From contig NZ_JAUSSG010000002.1 of NCBI RefSeq assembly GCF_030812215.1, positions 576,507 to 640,506 of the forward strand: 64,000 nucleotides of DNA, given 5' to 3'. Origin of the DNA: Variovorax boronicumulans. GTDB lineage: Bacteria; Pseudomonadota; Gammaproteobacteria; Burkholderiales; Burkholderiaceae_C. The notes beneath the pieces were generated by a model, which worked only from the letters and a program-made list of their open reading frames with translations, was not told the DNA's origin and made no database searches. Below are positions 44,469-55,043 of this stretch, piece by piece. Positions within the stretch are counted from its first letter, which is position 1; each line of letters begins with the position of its first letter. A program made the position numbers and the translations under genes.

Positions 44469-47126
44469 GTGAAAACGACGACTGCCCAACCCACTCCCCC
44501 GACCAGCGACTTCTCCGGGCACACGCCGATGATGGCGCAGTACCTGGGCCTCAAGGCGAACCATCCGGACACGCTGTTGTTCTACCGGATGGGCGATTTC
44601 TACGAACTGTTCTGGGCCGATGCCGAAAAGGCCGCGCGGCTGCTCGACATCACGCTCACCCAGCGCGGCCAGTCGGCCGGCCAGCCCGTGGTGATGTGCG
44701 GCGTGCCCTTCCATGCGGTCGATACCTACCTCGCGCGGCTCATCAAGCTGGGCGAGTCGGTCGCCATCTGCGAGCAGGTGGGCGAGGTCGGCGCGAGCAA
44801 GGGGCCGGTGGAGCGCAAGGTGGTGCGGGTGGTCACGCCCGGCACGCTGACCGATTCGGAACTGCTCAACGACAAGAGCGAATCGCTGCTGCTGGCGGTG
44901 CACGCGGGCACGCGCAATTTCTGCGGGCTCGCGTGGCTGAGCGTGACGGGTGCCGAGCTGCGGCTGGCCGAGTGCCCGGCCGATGCGCTCGAAGCGTGGA
45001 TCGCGCGCATCGCGCCGAGCGAGTTGCTCTACAGCGCCGAGGTGACGCCGGCTTTCGAGCAGCGCCTCAAGGCCGCTCGCGCGGCAACGCCGTTCACCCT
45101 CTCGATCCGCCCGGCGTGGCAATTCGACGGCGGGCTTGGCGAGCGCAAGCTCAGCGAGCAGATGGGCAGCAACAGCCTCGCCGCGTGGAACGCCGAATCG
45201 CTCACCAACGCGCATGCCGCGGCTGCCGCGCTGCTGGGTTACGCCGAGCACACGCAGGGCCGTGCGCTCTCGCATGTGCAGCGCCTCTCGGTCGAACGCG
45301 ATGGCGACCTGATCGAACTGCCGCCCACCACGCGCCGCAACCTCGAACTGGTGCAGACGCTGCGCGGCGAAGACTCGCCCACGATGTTCTCGCTGCTCGA
45401 CACCTGCATGACGGGCATGGGCAGCCGGCTCGTCAAGCGCTGGCTGCTCTCGCCGCGCCGCGACCGCACCGAGGCGCAGGCGCGGCTCGAGGCGATCGCC
45501 GCGCTGCAGTCCACGGTGCTCGGCGGCACGGCCGCGCCCTGGCGCACGCTGCGGGAACAACTGAAGAACACGAGCGACGTCGAACGCATCGCGGCGCGCA
45601 TCGCGCTGCGCCAGGTGCGCCCGCGCGAACTGCTGGCCTTGCGCCTCGCGCTTGCGAAGGCAGAGCAACTGGCGCCGCTGCTGCCGGCCTCCGCCACGCT
45701 GCTGGCGCGCATCGCCGAGCGGCTCGCGCCGCCGCCGGGCTGCGCCGACCTGCTGACGAGCGCGATCAAGCCCGACCCGTCGGCGCTGGTGCGCGACGGC
45801 GGCGTGATCGCCACCGGCCACGACGCCGAGCTCGACGAGCTGCGCGCCATCAGCGAGAACTGCGACGACTTCCTGCTCAAGCTGGAGATCAGCGAGCGCG
45901 AGCGCACCGGCATCAGCAACCTCAGGGTGCAGTTCAACCGGGTGCACGGCTTCTACATCGAGGTGACGCAGAGCGCGCTCTCGAAGGTGCCCGACAACTA
46001 CCGCCGCCGCCAGACACTGAAGAACGCCGAGCGCTTCATCACGCCCGAGCTGAAGGCTTTCGAGGACAAGGCGCTCAGCGCGCAAGACCGCGCGCTGGCG
46101 CGCGAGAAGTGGCTCTACGAACAGCTGCTCGATGCGCTGCAGCCCTCGGTGCATGCGCTCACGCAACTGGCCGGCGGCATCGCGACGCTCGATGCGCTGT
46201 GTGCGCTGGCCGAGCGCTCGCACACGCTGCACTGGCGGGCACCGACTTTCGTGGCGCACCCGTGCATCGAGATCCAGCAGGGGCGCCATCCGGTGGTGGA
46301 AGCGCGTCTGGCCGAGAAGTCGTCCGGCGGCTTCATCGCCAACGACACGCAGCTCGGACCGCAGCAGCGCATGCAGGTCATCACCGGCCCGAACATGGGC
46401 GGTAAATCGACGTACATGCGGCAGGTGGCGATCATCGTGCTGCTCGCCTCCATCGGCTCGCACGTGCCGGCCGCCGCCTGCCGGCTCGGGCCGATCGATG
46501 CGATTCACACGCGTATTGGCGCGGCGGACGACCTGGCCAATGCGCAATCGACCTTCATGCTGGAGATGACCGAGGCTGCGCAGATCCTGCACAGTGCCAC
46601 GGCGCAATCGCTGGTGCTGATGGACGAGATCGGCCGCGGCACGAGCACCTTCGACGGACTGGCGCTGGCCGCGGGCATCGCGGCGCAGCTGCACGACCGC
46701 AGCAAGGCCTTCACGCTCTTCGCGACCCACTATTTCGAGCTGACCGAGTTCCCGGCCACGCACCACGGTGCGGTGAACATGCACGTGAGCGCAACCGAGG
46801 CGGGCCGCGACATCGTGTTCCTGCACGAAATGCAGCCGGGGCCGGCGAGCAAGAGCTACGGTATTCAAGTCGCACGGCTCGCGGGCATGCCTGCTGCCGT
46901 GGTCAACCATGCGCGGCAGGCCCTGGAAGCACTTGAATCGCAGCATGCGCAAACTCGTGCACAGGTCGACCTGTTTGCGCCCCCTCCGGTGGCCGAAACG
47001 CCGCTGGCCAGCGCCGTAGAATCCGCGCTGGCCGCGCTAGACCCCGACACCATGAGCCCGCGCGAGGCCCTCGACGCGCTCTATGCCCTCCAGAAACTGA
47101 ACACGCGTGAACGCAGTGCCGCCTGA
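44469..47126 (+). CDS. mutS: DNA mismatch repair protein MutS
   Basis: 885 residues, GTG start. Recognises mismatches and starts repair with MutL. Mismatch-binding N-terminus includes the Phe-x-Glu motif in [17 protein letters not shown] (F and E of the mismatch wedge). ATPase: Walker [10 protein letters not shown] at 640-648, Walker [16 protein letters not shown], then [10 protein letters not shown]-terminal helices ([11 protein letters not shown]) form the dimer/tetramer tail. Standard length. Upstream lies the XRE fragment. Confidence 0.96.
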   Translation: MKTTTAQPTPPTSDFSGHTPMMAQYLGLKANHPDTLLFYRMGDFYELFWADAEKAARLLDITLTQRGQSAGQPVVMCGVPFHAVDTYLARLIKLGESVAICEQVGEVGASKGPVERKVVRVVTPGTLTDSELLNDKSESLLLAVHAGTRNFCGLAWLSVTGAELRLAECPADALEAWIARIAPSELLYSAEVTPAFEQRLKAARAATPFTLSIRPAWQFDGGLGERKLSEQMGSNSLAAWNAESLTNAHAAAAALLGYAEHTQGRALSHVQRLSVERDGDLIELPPTTRRNLELVQTLRGEDSPTMFSLLDTCMTGMGSRLVKRWLLSPRRDRTEAQARLEAIAALQSTVLGGTAAPWRTLREQLKNTSDVERIAARIALRQVRPRELLALRLALAKAEQLAPLLPASATLLARIAERLAPPPGCADLLTSAIKPDPSALVRDGGVIATGHDAELDELRAISENCDDFLLKLEISERERTGISNLRVQFNRVHGFYIEVTQSALSKVPDNYRRRQTLKNAERFITPELKAFEDKALSAQDRALAREKWLYEQLLDALQPSVHALTQLAGGIATLDALCALAERSHTLHWRAPTFVAHPCIEIQQGRHPVVEARLAEKSSGGFIANDTQLGPQQRMQVITGPNMGGKSTYMRQVAIIVLLASIGSHVPAAACRLGPIDAIHTRIGAADDLANAQSTFMLEMTEAAQILHSATAQSLVLMDEIGRGTSTFDGLALAAGIAAQLHDRSKAFTLFATHYFELTEFPATHHGAVNMHVSATEAGRDIVFLHEMQPGPASKSYGIQVARLAGMPAAVVNHARQALEALESQHAQTRAQVDLFAPPPVAETPLASAVESALAALDPDTMSPREALDALYALQKLNTRERSAA

Positions 47127-47154
47127 GCGGGCCTGATTCATGCGAGACGAACTC

Positions 47155-47994
47155 ATGACTTATTGCGTAGGCATCAAACTCAACGCCGGCCTGGTGTTTC
47201 TCTCCGACTCGCGCACGAACGCGGGCGTGGACCACATCAGCACCTTCCGCAAGATGATCGTCTACGAGCAGCCGGGCGACCGGGTGATGGTGCTGCTGTC
47301 CTCGGGCAACCTGAGCATCTCGCAGTCGGTGCGCGAAATCCTGCAGATCGAGGAACTGCGCGAAACCCGCGAAGACGGCACGCAGGGCGACCCGATCACC
47401 ATCTGGAACGCCAAGAGCATGTTCGACGCCGCTCGCGTGCTGGGCTCGGCGGTGCGCCATGTGTACGACCGCGACGCCGAGGCGCTGAAGCACGCGGGGC
47501 TCGACTTCAACGTGTCCTTCATCTTCGGCGGGCAGGTCAAGGGCGAAGGCATGCGGCTCTTCCTGGTCTACGCCGCGGGCAACTTCATCGAGGCGACGAC
47601 CGAGACGCCTTACTTCCAGGTGGGCGAATCGAAGTACGGCAAGCCGGTGCTCGACCGGGTGCTCACGCCCGAGACGCCGCTGGACGAAGCCGCCAAGTGC
47701 GCGCTGGTGTCGATGGACTCGACCATGAAGTCGAACCTCTCGGTGGGCCTGCCGCTCGACCTGGTGGTGTACGAAGCCAACAAGTTCGAGACCGACCGGG
47801 TGATCTGCATCGACGCGGACAACCCCTACTACCGCATGATGCACAACAGCTGGGGCCAGAAGCTGCGCGAGGTGTTCGACAGCATCGAGGACCCGGTGTG
47901 GGACGACTCCGCCACCGAACATCCGCTGAAGATGCCGGCCACGCGGCACAGCCCGCTGCGCAAGATCTCCACGCCCGACGAAAAGCTGATCTGA
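47155..47994 (+). CDS. Anbu-type proteasome-related peptidase (20S beta-like)
   Basis: 279 residues. Anbu (ancestral beta-subunit) peptidases form helical assemblies resembling half-proteasomes. The family starts Met-Thr with Thr2 as the N-terminal nucleophile after Met removal, here MTYCVGIKLN, followed by GLVFLSDSRTNAGVDHIS, closely matching Anbu. Start at 47155 is chosen because it makes Thr2 the catalytic residue; an upstream ATG at 47140 would not. The alpha-E / circularly-permuted ATP-grasp / transglutaminase genes that accompany Anbu in many bacteria are not here; the next gene is an alpha/beta hydrolase. Confidence 0.9.
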   Translation: MTYCVGIKLNAGLVFLSDSRTNAGVDHISTFRKMIVYEQPGDRVMVLLSSGNLSISQSVREILQIEELRETREDGTQGDPITIWNAKSMFDAARVLGSAVRHVYDRDAEALKHAGLDFNVSFIFGGQVKGEGMRLFLVYAAGNFIEATTETPYFQVGESKYGKPVLDRVLTPETPLDEAAKCALVSMDSTMKSNLSVGLPLDLVVYEANKFETDRVICIDADNPYYRMMHNSWGQKLREVFDSIEDPVWDDSATEHPLKMPATRHSPLRKISTPDEKLI

Positions 47995-48002
47995 AGAAAG
48001 CC

Positions 48003-48815
48003 GTGCCTCCGGTCGTCTTCTCGCACGGCAACAGCTTTCCGGCGAGCACTTACCGCGTCGTTCTCGACAGCCTGCGCAACCGCGGCTTCGAAGTCGATGC
48101 CATCGAGAAATTCGGGCACGACCCGAAGTACCCCGTCACCGACAACTGGCCGCACCTGGTGCAGCAGCTGGCCGATTTCGCAGCGGTGCGCGCCGACCGC
48201 GCGGGCGGGCCGGTGTTTCTCATCGGCCATTCGCTCGGCGGGTTCCTGAGCCTGATGTGCGCGGCGCTGCATCCGGCGCTCGCGCGCGGCGTGGTGCTGA
48301 TCGATTCGCCGATCCTCGGCGGCTGGCGCGCGAACACGCTCAACGTGGTCAAGCGCACGCCGCTCATGAAGAGCATTTCGCCCGGCGCCATCAGCCGGAA
48401 GCGCAAGAACAGCTGGGCGCACCGGGAAGCCGTGTTCGAGCATTTCCGCAGCAAGAAGGCGTTTGCGAAGTGGGACGAGCAGATGCTGCACGACTACATC
48501 GACCACGGCACCTTCGACGGCATCGCTGCAGGCGAAGACAGCCGCGAACTCAGCTTCGACCGGGACGTGGAAACCGCGATCTACAACACCCTGCCCCACA
48601 ACCTGGGCGCGCTGCTGCGCAAGCACCCGCTCAAGTGCAAGGCGGCGTTCATCGGCGGGCGGCAGTCGGCCGAGATGAAGCGCGTGGGCATGGCGATGAC
48701 CGAGCAGGTGACCAAGGGTCGCATCACGATGCTCGACGGCACTCATCTTTTCCCGATGGAAAAGCCGCTGGCCACCGCGGCCGCCATCGAGGCGGCGCTG
48801 CGCAACCTGCTGTAG
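48003..48815 (+). CDS. Alpha/beta hydrolase
   Basis: 270 residues. GTG start at 48003, 8 bases after the Anbu stop. Hydrolase features: oxyanion HGNSFPAS near the N-terminus, nucleophile elbow GHSLGGFLS, and the probable catalytic His in GTHLFPME near the end; the acid residue is not certain. Cytoplasmic, no signal. Substrate unknown. Close spacing implies co-expression with Anbu. Confidence 0.85.
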   Translation: MPPVVFSHGNSFPASTYRVVLDSLRNRGFEVDAIEKFGHDPKYPVTDNWPHLVQQLADFAAVRADRAGGPVFLIGHSLGGFLSLMCAALHPALARGVVLIDSPILGGWRANTLNVVKRTPLMKSISPGAISRKRKNSWAHREAVFEHFRSKKAFAKWDEQMLHDYIDHGTFDGIAAGEDSRELSFDRDVETAIYNTLPHNLGALLRKHPLKCKAAFIGGRQSAEMKRVGMAMTEQVTKGRITMLDGTHLFPMEKPLATAAAIEAALRNLL

Positions 48816-48833
48816 GGCGTCAGGGGTCAGGGG

Positions 48834-49349
48834 TCAGGCGGAAGCGGGGCGGCACTCGATGCCGTCGCCGACGCGCAGCAGGCCGCCGCGCAGGACCCGC
48901 GCCGTCACGCCGCCGTGGCCGCGCATGGCGTTGTAGCCGCCGGGGCCGAGCAGTTCTTCCATCCGTGAACAGGGCTCGCAAGGGCCGCTGATTTCGAGCA
49001 GCACCTCCGCGCCGATGGCCAGCACCAGCGGCTGGTTGCGAAACAGCGAGCGCGCCGCCAGCAGGTTCAGGCCCGAGACGACGAGGTTGCGCCGCAGCCC
49101 TTCGGGGTCGACGCGCGCATGGCCGGTGAGCGCGGCGATCACCGGCAGGTGCTCCTGCTGGATCAGCGAGACCTGCCGCTTGCCGCCGGGGCGCGCGGCG
49201 TCGATGCGGTCGCCCTCCAGCCCGCGCCCTTCCACCGCGGCGGCCTCGTTCACCGACCGCACAGGAGCCCGGCGCGCCGGGCGCAGCAGGATGGCGTCGA
49301 GGCGGCCGGGCCGTGCGAATTGCCGGGTCAGTTCGTGGAGATCGGGCAT
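48834..49349 (-). CDS. MOSC-domain protein
   Basis: 171 residues from ATG at 49349 (a second ATG at 49358 is possible). Beta-barrel MOSC domain: [27 protein letters not shown], then [22 protein letters not shown] with the conserved Cys, and [23 protein letters not shown] proteins carry molybdenum-cofactor sulfur (as in YiiM/YcbX, reductive detoxification of N-hydroxylated compounds). Stand-alone gene. Convergent with the hydrolase. Confidence 0.87.
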   Translation of the reverse strand: MPDLHELTRQFARPGRLDAILLRPARRAPVRSVNEAAAVEGRGLEGDRIDAARPGGKRQVSLIQQEHLPVIAALTGHARVDPEGLRRNLVVSGLNLLAARSLFRNQPLVLAIGAEVLLEISGPCEPCSRMEELLGPGGYNAMRGHGGVTARVLRGGLLRVGDGIECRPASA

Positions 49350-49775
49350 GCGCGGCATTGTCCACGGGACTTTCTTGCGCCTGCCGTTGCCGCGGGGCAA
49401 CGCAGCCATGAGGTCTTTCGCCTATGGCCGGACCGCGCACACGGTCAAACCGGCCGGGCTGCCGGCGAATACGGCGGTATTCGTGACGCCCGGCCACACG
49501 GGCGCCATGACGGGGCGGTAGGTACCCCGCGCGGCGGCGTCGCGCCGGACTGACCTTCTGGCCGCGCGGTGGCCCATGACCACCCCGCCGACGGCCCTGA
49601 CGCACGTCTTCCGAGCGAAATATTCCAAACAGAGCGATAGTTCCTGCCGATCCGCAGGTTCCCCCTGTTTTCAGTTGGGTGACTTCTAGGATACATATGG
49701 CAATGCTCTGCAACAATCCCATATATAAGTAAAAACGTCCTACCAAAGTCAGGCACCGTTCAGAATCCCGCCCAC
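49350..49775. other. Intergenic region upstream of the response regulator
   Basis: 425 bases without a gene. An AT-rich stretch (49,680-49,740, containing TATATAAGT at 49,722-49,730) is the likely promoter area for the two-component genes. A short inverted repeat GAATAC-GGCG-GTATTC at 49467-49482 is the only notable structure. Nothing else seen. Confidence 0.45.
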
Positions 49776-50483
49776 ATGTCCAATTCGCAACTGGAAGACG
49801 TCGAAGTCGTTTCGCTGAGTCCCGCTCTGGTGGTCGAGGACGATCCGGCCATGCGCGAGCGGCTCGCCTACGTGCTGTCGACCCTGGGCTGCGACGAGCC
49901 GCAGATCGCCTGGGCCGACAGCGTGACGGCGGCCAAAGAACTGCTCGACGAGCGGGATTTCGGGGTTGCGCTGGTCGACATCGGCCTGCCGGACGGCAGC
50001 GGCGTCGAGCTGATCGGCTGGATGCAGGCGCATCGCCCCAGGGTGCCCGCGGTGGTGGTCTCGGCCTGGCGGACCGAGGAAGTCATCTTCGCGGCGCTGC
50101 GGGCCGGCGCCATCGGCTACCTGCTGAAGGAACGCGACGACCTGGAATTGAGCATCGCGCTGCGCAGCATCGAGCAAGGCGGCGCGCCCATCGATCCGGC
50201 CATTGCACGCCGCATCCTCGGCTGGCTCGCGGCGCAGCAGCTGTCGCTGTCCGCGGTGCTGGCCTCCGATGCGCCGTCCCCGCTGCCGGTGGCGCTGACG
50301 CCGCGTGAGCGAAAAATCCTCGAACTGGTGGCGCAGGGGCTGAGCAACCGCGACATGGCCGAGTCGCTGTCGATCTCGCGCCTCACGGTGGAATGCCACA
50401 CCAAGAACATCTACCGCAAGCTGGCCGTCACCTCGCGCACCGAGGCGGTCTTCCAGGGGCGCAGGCACGGCTTGCTGCGCTGA
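49776..50483 (+). CDS. Response regulator, NarL/LuxR type
   Basis: 235 residues. Receiver domain with acidic pair (ALVVEDDPAM), phosphoacceptor Asp in VDIGLPDGSG, and switch residues (VVVSAW, YLLKERDD). C-terminal LuxR HTH: LTPRERKILELVAQGLSNRDMAESLSISRLTVECHTKNIYRKL. Partners the downstream histidine kinase. Located just after an AT-rich promoter area. Confidence 0.93.
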   Translation: MSNSQLEDVEVVSLSPALVVEDDPAMRERLAYVLSTLGCDEPQIAWADSVTAAKELLDERDFGVALVDIGLPDGSGVELIGWMQAHRPRVPAVVVSAWRTEEVIFAALRAGAIGYLLKERDDLELSIALRSIEQGGAPIDPAIARRILGWLAAQQLSLSAVLASDAPSPLPVALTPRERKILELVAQGLSNRDMAESLSISRLTVECHTKNIYRKLAVTSRTEAVFQGRRHGLLR

Positions 50484-50573
50484 GCGGCCCGCTTCGGCTC
50501 GACGAGGGCCTGAACGCGAGGAGGCATGTCTTTCTGTTATCAACGGGGCCATCCCCGAGAACTGGTCAACGGA

Positions 50574-52493
50574 ATGCCCTCCCCCGAACATCGACCGCTG
50601 GCTGACGGCCGCCCCGCGAACCGAAGCCTGTTGGCCCAAGCACGGGCATGGCTCGCCGCCTCGCTGGGCGTGCTTCTCGTCCTGCTCTTCGTGGCGACCC
50701 CGTCGACCGCGCTGGCGCAGCAGCCGCCCTCCCCCGAACTCCACGTCGAAGCCGTGCGCGGCACCGGCTGGGACGACACCACGCCCCCCGCCGATGGCTG
50801 GACGCCCGTTGCGCTGCCCGACAGCTGGCCCGACCGCTGGCCCGGTTTCGATGGCGTGGTGTGGTACCGGCTCACCTGGACGCAGCCCGCGCAGGTGCCC
50901 GAAGCCGGGCTGCTGCTGAACTACTTCAACATGGCCGGCGCGGTGTTCCTCAACGGCACGCCGATCCTTCGCGACCCGAACCTCACCGAGCCGCTCACAC
51001 GCTCATGGAACACGCCGCGCTACTGGCTGCTGGCGTCGCCGCTGCTGCGGCCCGGCGCCACCAACACGCTGCTGGTGCGCGTCTCGGGGCTCTCGCCCTA
51101 CCAGCCGGGGCTGGGGCCGGTGCGCCTGGGCACGCCGGCCGCGATGCAGGCGCTGTACGAGCGCGAGCGCCTTTTTCGCCACGACCTGCCGATGCTCGGT
51201 CTCGCGCTGAGCGCGGTGGTCTCGGCCTTCTTCGCGGCCCTGTGGGTGTTGCGCCGCAGCGAGACGGCCTACGGCTGGTTCGCGCTGATGTCGGTGCTGT
51301 GGCTGATCTACGGCTACAACCACGTGGCCACGAGTCCCTGGCCCTTCACGGACAACCACAGCTGGCAGGCCTTCAACACCTCGGCGTTCCTTGCGTTCAG
51401 CGTGGCCTTTCTCGTCTTCACGCTGCGCTTTTGCGAGCAGCGCATGCCGCGCCTGGAAATCGCGGCGCTGCTGCTCGTGAGCGTGGGCTGGGTCGATCTC
51501 TGGACCGCGGGCATGCCGTCGCTGCCCCTGCATCGGGCGGTGTGGGGGCTGGTGGGCGGGCTGATGACGATTGCCGTGTGCTGCGCGGCACTGCTCCACG
51601 CCCTGCGCATGCGAGAGGGCCCGGTGCTCGCGCTCGCACCGTTCATGGCGATGTCCGCCGTGACCGGCACGCACGACCTGCTGGTGTTCACCCAGGTGAT
51701 CGACAGCAACATCTACTACACGACGATGTCGTCCTATGCGCTGCTGCTGGGCATGGCGCTGATCCAGGCCGGCCGCTTCGTGAAGAGCCTCAAGCGCATC
51801 GAGAACTTCAACACCGAGCTGATCGAGGAAGTGAACGCCGCCAAGGCCGAACTCGCCGCCACGCTCGCGCAGCAGCACGCGCTGGAGCTCGCGCATGCGC
51901 GCATCGGCGAGCGCGTCAACCTCGCGAGCGACCTGCACGACGGGCTCGGCGGCATGCTGGTCGGCAGCATCGCGACGCTGGAGCGCACGCCCGAGAACCT
52001 GTCGGCGCCCGAACTGCTCGCGATGCTCAAGAGCCTGCGCGACGACCTGCGGCTGATCATCGAAGCCACCGGCCGCCACGATGGCGCACGCGCGTTCGGC
52101 GAACTGCTCGCGCCGCTGCGGCACCGCACCTCGCAGCTGCTCGACGCGAACGGCATCGACTGCCGCTGGCAGGTGTCGAACCTCGAAACGCTCGAGTTGC
52201 CGCCCTCGCAAAGCCTGGACCTGCTGCGCTTCCTGCAGGAGGCGCTGACCAACGTGCTCAAGCACAGCGCGAGCCGGCGCGTGGATGTGGCGGTGATGCG
52301 CGATGGCGCCGAACTGAAGCTCAGCGTGCGCGACGACGGCCGCGGCTTCGTGGTCGATGGAGCCGACAAGGCCGCCGGTTCCGGCCTGCGCAGCCTCCGC
52401 GCCCGGGCGCGCCGCCTCGGCGCCGAGCTTCAGTTGCAGTCGCAGCCTGGCGAGACGCAACTGGCGCTGCGGATGCCGCTGGCACCCGCATGA
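50574..52493 (+). CDS. Sensor histidine kinase, 7TM type with HisKA_3
   Basis: About 639 residues from the ATG at 50574; ATG at 50526 gives 655, but its GAGGAGG site is only one base from it. Signal-anchor helix, a 150-residue extracytoplasmic domain (LPDSWPDRWPGFDGVVWYRLTW, 7TMR-DISM-like), seven membrane helices, then HisKA_3 with phosphoacceptor His in LASDLHDGLGGML and an ATPase domain (VSNLETLELP, DDGRGFVVDG, GLRSLRARARRLG). It pairs with the NarL-type regulator directly upstream. Signal unknown; periplasmic ligand likely. Confidence 0.88.
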   Translation: MPSPEHRPLADGRPANRSLLAQARAWLAASLGVLLVLLFVATPSTALAQQPPSPELHVEAVRGTGWDDTTPPADGWTPVALPDSWPDRWPGFDGVVWYRLTWTQPAQVPEAGLLLNYFNMAGAVFLNGTPILRDPNLTEPLTRSWNTPRYWLLASPLLRPGATNTLLVRVSGLSPYQPGLGPVRLGTPAAMQALYERERLFRHDLPMLGLALSAVVSAFFAALWVLRRSETAYGWFALMSVLWLIYGYNHVATSPWPFTDNHSWQAFNTSAFLAFSVAFLVFTLRFCEQRMPRLEIAALLLVSVGWVDLWTAGMPSLPLHRAVWGLVGGLMTIAVCCAALLHALRMREGPVLALAPFMAMSAVTGTHDLLVFTQVIDSNIYYTTMSSYALLLGMALIQAGRFVKSLKRIENFNTELIEEVNAAKAELAATLAQQHALELAHARIGERVNLASDLHDGLGGMLVGSIATLERTPENLSAPELLAMLKSLRDDLRLIIEATGRHDGARAFGELLAPLRHRTSQLLDANGIDCRWQVSNLETLELPPSQSLDLLRFLQEALTNVLKHSASRRVDVAVMRDGAELKLSVRDDGRGFVVDGADKAAGSGLRSLRARARRLGAELQLQSQPGETQLALRMPLAPA

Positions 52494-52506
52494 GCGCCCT
52501 GCAGAA

Positions 52507-53334
52507 TCAGTCTGCCCAGACCACCGTGCCGGTCCACGCCGTCACCAGCACCACGATGCCGAAGGCGATGCGATACCAGGCGAACGGAATGAAGTTGTGG
52601 GTGCTGATGAACTTCAGCAGCCAGCGCACGCACAGCCACGCGCTGATGAACGAGAACACGAGGCCCACCGCGAACAGCGGAACGTCGGCCATCGACAGCA
52701 GCGCGCGCTCCTTGTAGACGCTGTATGCGCCGGCGCCGATCAGCGTCGGGATCGCGAGGAAGAAAGAGAAATCGGTCGCCGCCTGCCGCGAGAGGCCCAG
52801 CAGCATGCCGCCGATGATGGTCGAGCCGCTGCGGCTCGTGCCGGGGATCATCGCAAAGCACTGCACGAGGCCGACCTTGAGCGCGTCCCATGGCGTGAGG
52901 TCGTCGACATGTTCGACGCGCACCGAACCCGGCGGCCGTTTCTCGGCCCACAGGATGATGAAGCCGCCGATGATGAAGGTGCTGGCCACCACGGTCGGGA
53001 TGAAGAGGTGCGCCTTGATCACCTTGCCGAACAAGAGGCCCAGCACCACCGCGGGCAGGAAGCCGATCAGGATGTTGAGTGCGAGGCGCCGCGCCTTGGG
53101 CTGCCGCGGCAGCGCCACGACGGTCGACTTGATCTTCTGCCAGTAGACCAGGATCACCGCGAAGATCGCGCCGGTCTGGATGGCGATCTCGAACACCTTG
53201 CCCCGGTTGTCGCCGAAGCCGCCGAGCAGCGAGCCCGCAAGAATCAGATGGCCCGTCGACGAGATCGGCAGGAACTCGGTCAGCCCTTCGACGATGCCCA
53301 TGATGGCGGCCTTGACCAGCAAAACAATATCCAC
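52507..53334 (-). CDS. uppP: Undecaprenyl-diphosphatase UppP/BacA
   Basis: 275 residues, GTG start at 53334, with GGAG close upstream; this gives the family N-terminus ([13 protein letters not shown]). Inner membrane. Recycles the C55 lipid carrier for peptidoglycan and other polymers and confers bacitracin resistance. Motifs: [17 protein letters not shown], and [18 protein letters not shown] near residue 175, the two conserved active-site segments. Single-copy housekeeping gene. Confidence 0.95.
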   Translation of the reverse strand: MDIVLLVKAAIMGIVEGLTEFLPISSTGHLILAGSLLGGFGDNRGKVFEIAIQTGAIFAVILVYWQKIKSTVVALPRQPKARRLALNILIGFLPAVVLGLLFGKVIKAHLFIPTVVASTFIIGGFIILWAEKRPPGSVRVEHVDDLTPWDALKVGLVQCFAMIPGTSRSGSTIIGGMLLGLSRQAATDFSFFLAIPTLIGAGAYSVYKERALLSMADVPLFAVGLVFSFISAWLCVRWLLKFISTHNFIPFAWYRIAFGIVVLVTAWTGTVVWAD

Positions 53335-53502
53335 GCGTACTCCTTCAACAAAGAGCGCCAATTATGGCGAGGGCATCGGTCAGCTCTGGTTCAGGTGAGA
53401 GGCGAACAGGAGTACCGAATACCTAATTCCGGGGATGTTCACCCTGCCGGCATCGATACATATTGCAACCTGAACACCCAAGTGCCCCCAAGGAGTCTTG
53501 CC

Positions 53503-54375
53503 ATGCGAACGTCGACCGCCGCGGACGAGCGCGAATCAACTGTCGAAGACCACGGCCGGGACCGGCTGAAGAACCCTCTTGCGATCGAGCGGGAGCAGTG
53601 CGAATCGATGCGCCGCGTGGCCGGTGCGACCGGCGCCTCGGCCCACGAGCTGAAGCTGCTGATGCAGCGGCTGGTCGACATCGACCGCTCGGGCAAGAGC
53701 GCGGGCATCGTCGCGCAGGGCAACATCGCCGCCGACCGGATGGAAGCCGAGGTCCAGCTGCTCGACCTGGGCGACGGCTGCATCGCGGGGCAGCAGGCCG
53801 AGGCCTGCCAGCGCATCGACTTCGGCCTGCTCGAGCCGCTGAACCCCGCGCACGACAAGAAGTGGTACGCGCGCTGGAAGTTCTGGAGCTTCATCCTCGG
53901 CGCGGCCGGGCCGGTGGCCTCGCTCACGCTGCAGGGCCTGGCCCTGCGCCCGAGCGAGCCCGAAGACGCGCACGCAGACCTCGTGGCCAAGGCACGCAAG
54001 GTGCTGGAGAGCTGGCGCCGCACCTCCGACCCGCTCTTCTGGTCGGCCGTCGAAGACTACGTGCGGCAACAGGCCTTCTCGCTCGAAACGCAGGCCTACC
54101 TCATGCACTGCATCGCCGCGGTGTTCAGCGGCGACACGATGAAGCTCTCGAACGAACAGAGCGAAGCACTCGCCGGCCTTCTCACCGACACCTATTGCGA
54201 TGCACTCGGCACCGCAGCCACGATGCCTTCGTCGGACATCTACCGGCGCCTGGCCGAAGGCCTGGAAGCGACCGACCGCGAGACCGGCGTGCACCGCATG
54301 CTGGGCCGCAGCGATGCGGCGCAGATCGCGATGACCACGCTGGTCACCGCCATCGGCCACGGCGGCTCACACTGA
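53503..54375 (+). CDS. Unknown protein with a possible membrane segment
   Basis: 290 residues. Coiled-coil-like first half (RVAGATGASAHELKLLMQRLVDIDRSGKS), then one hydrophobic segment (WSFILGAAGPVASLTLQGLAL, about residues 127-147) and a soluble tail (YCDALGTAATMPSSDIYRRLAEGLEATDRETG). Two regions (residues ~60-85 and 200-240) have residues suggestive of helical repeats. The ATG is supported by AAGGAG. It overlaps the convergent racemase stop by 9 bases. Family not recognised. Confidence 0.7.
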   Translation: MRTSTAADERESTVEDHGRDRLKNPLAIEREQCESMRRVAGATGASAHELKLLMQRLVDIDRSGKSAGIVAQGNIAADRMEAEVQLLDLGDGCIAGQQAEACQRIDFGLLEPLNPAHDKKWYARWKFWSFILGAAGPVASLTLQGLALRPSEPEDAHADLVAKARKVLESWRRTSDPLFWSAVEDYVRQQAFSLETQAYLMHCIAAVFSGDTMKLSNEQSEALAGLLTDTYCDALGTAATMPSSDIYRRLAEGLEATDRETGVHRMLGRSDAAQIAMTTLVTAIGHGGSH

Positions 54376-55026
54376 GCGCGGCTGCCCGGTTCGCTGGCGA
54401 AGGGCGCGCACGGCGCTGTCGACCGTCGTGAGCACCGGAAGGCCGCTGGCCTCCTCGCACACGGCGCGGGCGCGCGCCATGCTGAACTGCGCGAGCGCGA
54501 TGCGGGTGCAGCCGCGATCGCGCAGCACCGCGGCCTGTGCGGCGATCAAGGTGTCGTGCCGCTGCGTGTCGCCGGCGTTCAGTGCCTCGAGCGCACCGCT
54601 GGCCAACGCCAACTCCAGTGCGGCACCGACGGGAAACTCGGGCGGCATCGAAGCCAGCGTGGGCGAGAACGTTGCGATCAACCCCAGCCGCCCTTCCACC
54701 TGCATCGCCTCGGCAATCATGGCCTCGTTGGGCTTGAGCACCGGCATGCCCGCATGCCGCCGCGCCACCGCCTCGATGCACGGCCCGAAAGCCGAGCAGG
54801 TGAAGAGGATGCCTTCGGCACCGGTATCGACCGCGTACTGCGCGAGGCGCTGAAACCGCTCGTGCATCGCCGCATCCAGGCCGCGCCCATTGCTGCGTGC
54901 GAGGTCGGCCGAGAGGCTGTCGTCGAGCAGGTTCATGCGCACCGCCTCGGGCCAGTCGCGCGCGAAGGCTTCGTTGATGGGCGCGACCGAATGCGAGAGT
55001 GCGTGGATGAGGGCGATGCGTGTCAT
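54367..55026 (-). CDS. Asp/Glu racemase-family protein
   Basis: 219 residues. Family features: the N-terminal strand RIALIHALSHSVAPINEAFA, the first active-site Cys (FTCSAFGPCIEAVA) and the second Cys-equivalent region (IALAQFSMARARAVCEEA). Members racemise Asp/Glu, hydantoins or act as allantoin/maleate-type isomerases; the exact substrate is unclear. Third gene of the aminotransferase-SBP-racemase operon. Start at 55026. Confidence 0.85.
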   Translation of the reverse strand: MTRIALIHALSHSVAPINEAFARDWPEAVRMNLLDDSLSADLARSNGRGLDAAMHERFQRLAQYAVDTGAEGILFTCSAFGPCIEAVARRHAGMPVLKPNEAMIAEAMQVEGRLGLIATFSPTLASMPPEFPVGAALELALASGALEALNAGDTQRHDTLIAAQAAVLRDRGCTRIALAQFSMARARAVCEEASGLPVLTTVDSAVRALRQRTGQPRSV

Positions 55027-55043
55027 GAAATCAGGCGATCGGC

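Noticed and set aside
48815..48840. GTCAGGGG-type short tandem repeat between the hydrolase and MOSC genes
   Set aside because: Short simple repeat in a small convergent gap; no structure beyond that.
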